A stretch of 64,000 nucleotides of DNA. Origin: Lachnospiraceae bacterium oral taxon 500 (GTDB lineage Bacteria; Bacillota; Clostridia; Lachnospirales; Vallitaleaceae). Where the stretch lies: positions 2,173,001-2,237,000 of the forward strand of contig CP027241.1 of NCBI GenBank assembly GCA_002999035.1, in the 5' to 3' direction. The position numbers were made by a program, and so were the translations under genes. Shown here piece by piece: positions 60,170-64,000 of this stretch (position 1 is the stretch's first letter; each line of letters opens with the position of its first letter). The notes under the pieces are model-generated. The model searched no databases, was not told the origin of the DNA, and saw nothing but the letters and a program-made list of their open reading frames with translations.

Positions 60170-61480
60170 GTGTCTAACACATTTCATGGGGGAATTCACC
60201 CCTCGTATTCCAAAGAATTTACTAAAACAATTCCCATCCGGGACGTAACACCGGGCGAAACGGTTACTATTTTAATGCAGCAGCATATCGGCGCGCCATG
60301 CAAACCAATTGTCAAAGTCGGTGACGAGGTCTTAGCCGGGCAAAAAATAGGGGACAGTGACGCATTTGTATCATCGCCGGTACACAGCAGCGTTTCCGGA
60401 ACGGTTAAAAAGATTGTTAAAGTTTTGCAGCCGAACGGGGCCAAAGGGGAAGCGGTTATTATTGCCAACGACGGGCAGTACCGCCGCACACAGATGGAAG
60501 TTAAACCCCTGGCGGAGCTTTCCAAGGAAGAGATCTTGAATCTAATCAGGGAAGCAGGTATCGTCGGTTTGGGCGGCGCGGGTTTCCCCACGCATATCAA
60601 ACTGAATCCGCCGGCTGATAAAAAAATTGAATATATTTTAATCAACGGAGCCGAATGTGAGCCGTACCTTACTTCCGACCATCGAATTTTGGTGGAGGAG
60701 CCGGCTGCGGTGGTACGGGGATTGGAAGTTATTTTGACTTTGTTCCCCGAAGCTCAAGGTATTATCGGTATTGAGGATAATAAGCCGGATGCGATTGCGG
60801 CGATGGAAAAAGCCATTGCCGGCAAAAGCCGGATGTCGGTTTGCGTAATGGAAACCAAGTATCCGCAGGGTGCCGAAAAGCAGCTGATTTATTCCGCTAC
60901 CAAAAGAAAAGTACCGAGCGGTAAGCTGCCGGCTGATGTCGGCTGTATCGTGGATAATGTCGATACCACGGTGGCCATCGGTCAGGCAGTGCTGGAGGGA
61001 ATTCCGCTGCTGCGCCGGATTATTACCATGTCGGGCGAAATGTACGATCAACCGGCCAATTACCGCGTACCGCTGGGCGTATCTTATCGCCAGCTGATTG
61101 AAATGTCGGGCGGTCACCCGGAGGAAGCCGTTAAAATCATTCACGGCGGACCGATGATGGGGCTGGCCATGTTTGACTATGATGTTCCGGTCATGAAAAC
61201 TTCATCCTGTATTTTGCTGTTGTCAGACAAAGAAGCAGCTATTTGTCAGGAAAGTGCCTGCATTCGCTGCGGCCGCTGTACGAGGGCATGCCCGATGAAC
61301 TTACTGCCTCTGGAACTGGATCGTTTTGCCAGAAACAATGATGAGGACAGATTTTTACGCTGTCATGGCTTAGACTGCATTGAATGCGGTTCCTGTTCCT
61401 ATGTCTGCCCGGCCAAACGGCATCTGGTCCATTCCATCAGAGTCAAAAAGCGGGCCTTAATGGCTAAAAAACGAGCATAA
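60170..61480 (+). CDS. rnfC: Rnf complex subunit RnfC
   Basis: 436 residues. Peripheral NADH-dehydrogenase-like subunit of the Na+- or H+-translocating ferredoxin:NAD+ oxidoreductase. It has the Gly-rich NADH/FMN region (GIVGLGGAGFPTHIKL) and two ferredoxin-type 4Fe-4S motifs, Cys364/367/370/374 and Cys403/406/409/413. GTG start after AAGGAGG. It is the first gene of rnfCDGEA. Confidence 0.94.
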   Translation: MSNTFHGGIHPSYSKEFTKTIPIRDVTPGETVTILMQQHIGAPCKPIVKVGDEVLAGQKIGDSDAFVSSPVHSSVSGTVKKIVKVLQPNGAKGEAVIIANDGQYRRTQMEVKPLAELSKEEILNLIREAGIVGLGGAGFPTHIKLNPPADKKIEYILINGAECEPYLTSDHRILVEEPAAVVRGLEVILTLFPEAQGIIGIEDNKPDAIAAMEKAIAGKSRMSVCVMETKYPQGAEKQLIYSATKRKVPSGKLPADVGCIVDNVDTTVAIGQAVLEGIPLLRRIITMSGEMYDQPANYRVPLGVSYRQLIEMSGGHPEEAVKIIHGGPMMGLAMFDYDVPVMKTSSCILLLSDKEAAICQESACIRCGRCTRACPMNLLPLELDRFARNNDEDRFLRCHGLDCIECGSCSYVCPAKRHLVHSIRVKKRALMAKKRA

Positions 61481-61494
61481 TCGGAGGTAGAAAA

Positions 61495-62523
61495 ATGCTA
61501 AATATTGTTTCGTCATCTCCTCATATTCGGGATAACGCCAGTACCAAAGGCATTATGCGGGATGTTTTAATCGCGCTGGCACCGGCGACTTTATGGGGAT
61601 TTTATGTCTTTGGATTAAACGCGGTTATCAACGTAGCGCTGGCTGTTGGCTCGGCAGTGCTGTTTGAATATTTATATGAAAAGATTTTAAAAAAGCCGAT
61701 TACAATCGGTGATTTGTCGGCGGCTGTTACCGGTCTTTTACTGGGCCTGAACCTGCCGTCGGGACATTATTATTTTGTGCCGATTTTAGGCAGCTTCATT
61801 GCTATTATTATCGTAAAGCAGTTATACGGCGGGCTGGGACAGAACTTTATGAATCCGGCGCTGGTCGGCCGCGCTTTTTTGCTGGTCTCTTTTGCCGGTT
61901 ATATGACAACTTGGCCGTTAGCCGGTCAAAGCGGTCGTTTTACCGGAATTGACATGATCACGGGCGCAACGCCGCTGGCACTCTTAAAAACCGGCAGCTT
62001 TACGAAATTGGATGCAATAACAAAAGCAACGCCTTTTGCACTTTTTAAAGCAGGAAGTTTGGCAGTTGGGGATTTACAAATTACGTTGACCGATACTTTC
62101 TGGGGTTTTACCGGCGGCTGCATTGGTGAAGTATCAGCGGTGGCTCTGCTTTTAGGAGCGGGTTATCTCTTTTACCGCAAGGTTATTACCTGGCAGATTC
62201 CGGTTAGTTTTATCGGCATGTTTACCTTAATCATGCTCATTTTCGGACAAAGGCCTTGGGATATGAATTATTTAGCTTTCCATTTGACGGCCGGCGGACT
62301 TCTTTTGGGCGCTTTCTTTATGGCGACCGATTATTCGACTTCGCCAATGACCGGTAAGGGGCAGATTATTATGGGCTTAGGCTGCGGCTTTTTGACCGCC
62401 CTAATTCGCTTATTCGGCGGTTATCCGGAGGGCGTCAGCTTTGCTATCCTGATTATGAACTTATTTGTACCGCTGCTGGATAATTTCCTGATTCCGACAT
62501 CATTTGGGGGGGAGAAAAAATGA
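61495..62523 (+). CDS. rnfD: Rnf complex subunit RnfD with duplicated FMN-site segment
   Basis: 342 residues, integral membrane subunit of the NqrB/RnfD family with about eight to ten helices (IMRDVLIALAPATLWGFYVFG; QLYGGLGQNFMNPALVGRAFLL). The FMN-bearing Thr is expected at Thr159 in ITGATPLALLKTGSF. Directly after it, residues 173-192 repeat the segment (ITKATPFALFKAGSL) with Thr179, a 60-nt tandem duplication. The second copy has Lys in place of Gly before Ala-Thr. GGAGG precedes the ATG; the stop overlaps rnfG. Confidence 0.93.
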   Translation: MLNIVSSSPHIRDNASTKGIMRDVLIALAPATLWGFYVFGLNAVINVALAVGSAVLFEYLYEKILKKPITIGDLSAAVTGLLLGLNLPSGHYYFVPILGSFIAIIIVKQLYGGLGQNFMNPALVGRAFLLVSFAGYMTTWPLAGQSGRFTGIDMITGATPLALLKTGSFTKLDAITKATPFALFKAGSLAVGDLQITLTDTFWGFTGGCIGEVSAVALLLGAGYLFYRKVITWQIPVSFIGMFTLIMLIFGQRPWDMNYLAFHLTAGGLLLGAFFMATDYSTSPMTGKGQIIMGLGCGFLTALIRLFGGYPEGVSFAILIMNLFVPLLDNFLIPTSFGGEKK

Positions 62524-63125
62524 ATAAAGAAGCTGTAGAACAAAAACCCAATTCGGAAGTGTTTTTGATTATTAAAAATACCTTTATTTTATTTGCAATT
62601 ACGGCGGTAGCCGGGCTTTTACTCAGCTTGGTGCATTCCGTGACCGAAGCGCCGATTGCGGCGCAGGCCATCATTCAAAGAGACAATGCTTTAAACGCGG
62701 TTTTGCCGGATGCAGCCTTTGAAGAATTAACGGTCGCCGATGCGGAAAAATATCCTAAAATCCTGCAAATTTTTACCGGCACCGACAGCAGCGGCAGTGT
62801 TAAGGGCTATGCTTTTATGCTGACCAGCAAGGGCTATGGCGGAGCGGTAACCCTGGTAGCCGGAATTGATGCTGACGGCAAAATCAGCGGAATTGATGTT
62901 ATCAGTCATTCGGAAACACCGGGTCTGGGTGCCAATGCAGACAGGGATGACTTTAAGGACAAATTTAAGACCAAGCCGGCCGAACAACTGGTGGTATCCA
63001 AAAGCAATAATGACGGTCAGAATATTGAAGCCTTAAGCGGCGCGACCATTACTTCTACGGCCGTAGTAAGCGCTGTCAACGAAGCCATCGAATACTACCA
63101 GACGCAGCTGAAGGGAGGCAAATAA
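62520..63125 (+). CDS. rnfG: Rnf complex subunit RnfG
   Basis: 201 residues. One N-terminal transmembrane helix (about 17-39), then an extracytoplasmic FMN domain with the flavinylation site SGATITS (173-179; Thr176 the likely attachment). GYGGAVTLVAGID and SHSETPGLG are typical for the family. It shuttles electrons to or from the RnfD flavin. It overlaps rnfD by 4 bases; GGGGGG before the start. Confidence 0.94.
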   Translation: MNKEAVEQKPNSEVFLIIKNTFILFAITAVAGLLLSLVHSVTEAPIAAQAIIQRDNALNAVLPDAAFEELTVADAEKYPKILQIFTGTDSSGSVKGYAFMLTSKGYGGAVTLVAGIDADGKISGIDVISHSETPGLGANADRDDFKDKFKTKPAEQLVVSKSNNDGQNIEALSGATITSTAVVSAVNEAIEYYQTQLKGGK

Positions 63126-63740
63126 ATGAATATTGTAAAAGAAAGGATCAAGGCGGGGATTGTTTCGGATAATCCGATTTTTGTTCAGGTCTTGGGTATG
63201 TGCCCGACTCTGGCGGTCACCAGTTCGGCAATTAACGGCGTCGGCATGGGTCTTTCCACTACCGTGGTTTTAGTCGGCTCAAATATGGTTATTTCGATGC
63301 TCCGGAAAATCATTCCCGCTAAGGTGCGGATTCCGGCCTTTATCGTAGTTATTGCCACTTTTGTAACAATCATTGATTTGCTTCTGCAGGGCTTTATTCC
63401 CAGCCTTTATTCTTCACTGGGCTTATTTATCCCACTGATCGTAGTTAACTGTATCGTTTTAGGACGGGCGGAAGCCTATGCCTCAAAAAACGGGGTGCTG
63501 CCGTCCTTATTTGACGGTCTGGGCATGGGACTGGGCTTTACGGTTGCGCTCCTGATTTTGGGTTCGATTCGGGAAATCTTGGGTGCCGGTCAGATTTTCG
63601 GCATCACCATTCTGCCGCTGGTTATTTATCAGCCGATTACCATTTTCCTGTTGGCACCCGGTGCATTTATTGCCTTAGGAGTAATGCTGGCGGTTTATAA
63701 CTACATCATTGCCAGAAAGAAAAAGGAGGCGAAAGCATGA
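63126..63740 (+). CDS. rnfE: Rnf complex subunit RnfE
   Basis: 204 residues, integral membrane subunit with six helices ([27 protein letters not shown] with the Cys involved in the intramembrane iron site; [17 protein letters not shown]). RnfE and RnfA form a pseudo-symmetric pair that carries a 2Fe-2S centre between them. It starts directly after rnfG (the bases between are none) and overlaps rnfA by 4 bases. Confidence 0.94.
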   Translation: MNIVKERIKAGIVSDNPIFVQVLGMCPTLAVTSSAINGVGMGLSTTVVLVGSNMVISMLRKIIPAKVRIPAFIVVIATFVTIIDLLLQGFIPSLYSSLGLFIPLIVVNCIVLGRAEAYASKNGVLPSLFDGLGMGLGFTVALLILGSIREILGAGQIFGITILPLVIYQPITIFLLAPGAFIALGVMLAVYNYIIARKKKEAKA

Positions 63741-64000
63741 CCGAATATATTTTACTGTTTATCGGCGCGGTTTTTGTACATAATGTAATTTTAGCCCGTT
63801 TCTTAGGAAACTGTCCGTTTCTGGGCGTTTCCAAAAAAATTGAAACGGCTATCGGCATGGGAGTGGCGGTTACCTTTGTTATCACTCTGGCTTCGATTAT
63901 GACGTATTTGTCATATAATATCATTTTGGTGAACCTGAACTTAAAGTACCTGTATAATATCGTTTTCATTTTGGTCATTGCCTCTCTGGTGCAGCTGGTT
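63737..64000 (+). CDS. rnfA: Rnf complex subunit RnfA (partial, runs off the window)
   Basis: The first 88 residues are present ([42 protein letters not shown]). GNCPFLG contains the Cys matching that of RnfE. AAAGGAGG is within the end of rnfE and the start overlaps its stop (ATGA). rnfB is expected next, outside the window. Confidence 0.94.
   Translation, partial: MTEYILLFIGAVFVHNVILARFLGNCPFLGVSKKIETAIGMGVAVTFVITLASIMTYLSYNIILVNLNLKYLYNIVFILVIASLVQLV

Noticed and set aside
60045-60248. 67-codon frame overlapping the start of rnfC
   Set aside because: It overlaps the rnfC start in another frame and lacks a ribosome binding site; RnfC begins with the family sequence at 60170.
1-64000. CRISPR array, prophage or transposase-coding insertion sequence
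   Set aside because: No regularly spaced direct repeats, no cas, phage structural or transposase genes were seen; the repeats found are single non-coding elements.

Overview
The window looks like a chromosomal segment of an anaerobic Clostridia-type Firmicute of medium GC, possibly Lachnospiraceae-like. Supporting signs are strong AGGAGG-type ribosome binding sites, sigma-A promoters, S-layer-homology (SLH) anchoring, an rnfCDGEA cluster, the rnhB / YlqG-like / YlqH-like / yraN order known from Firmicutes, a Firmicutes-type 6S RNA, and a tmRNA with an AEDNLAFAA-type tag. No species assignment is possible from the sequence alone.

Layout. 1-0.75 kb: two small AT-rich hypothetical genes, the first cut by the window edge. 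0.9-12 kb: housekeeping genes (SDR oxidoreductase, PAP2 phosphatase, zinc peptidase, hisS, aspS, a degraded RelB/PIN toxin-antitoxin pair, glyA, a Ca2+-type P-ATPase). 12.2-15.6 kb: a DUF1836 regulator with hemolysin III, then a MerR regulator followed by a MerR-type promoter and a dehydrogenase. 16-17 kb: tRNA-Arg(CCG) and an MgtC-like gene. 17-30.8 kb: a glycosaminoglycan-type locus with an AraC-type membrane regulator, an LplB/YtcP/lipoprotein ABC importer, a PL8 lyase without signal peptide, and a surface PL8 lyase with SLH anchors. Extracellular cutting, import of oligosaccharides and further cytoplasmic cutting would fit together. 31-37 kb: a stalk-domain secreted protein, MATE pump, hydrolase, 6S RNA, hflKC. 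37.2-45 kb: Fic protein, then an AT-rich defence island holding a MutH-like restriction enzyme with controller and methylase, a complete DpnII-like GATC system, and two unknown genes. 45-54 kb: LMW phosphatase, rnhB, YlqG/YlqH-like, yraN, pgeF, der, plsY, and a TctA-type permease with a small partner. 54-57.3 kb: an aromatic-amino-acid-type ABC importer behind a leader with a Tyr/Trp-containing peptide and an attenuator. 57.4-59.7 kb: smpB, ssrA and two membrane or Cys-rich proteins. 60-64 kb: the Rnf complex (C, D, G, E, partial A).

The strongest unlabelled signals are intergenic. One is a MITE-like family with CTCAACTTTCCC ends and 7-bp target duplications at three sites. It carries hairpin modules whose stems differ in sequence but stay paired. 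A second is a cloverleaf-like repeat family with compensatory arm changes, one copy of which supplies the rnhB stop codon. A third is the attenuator before the TrpX-like transporter. Function calls rest on motif recognition; no database search was run.
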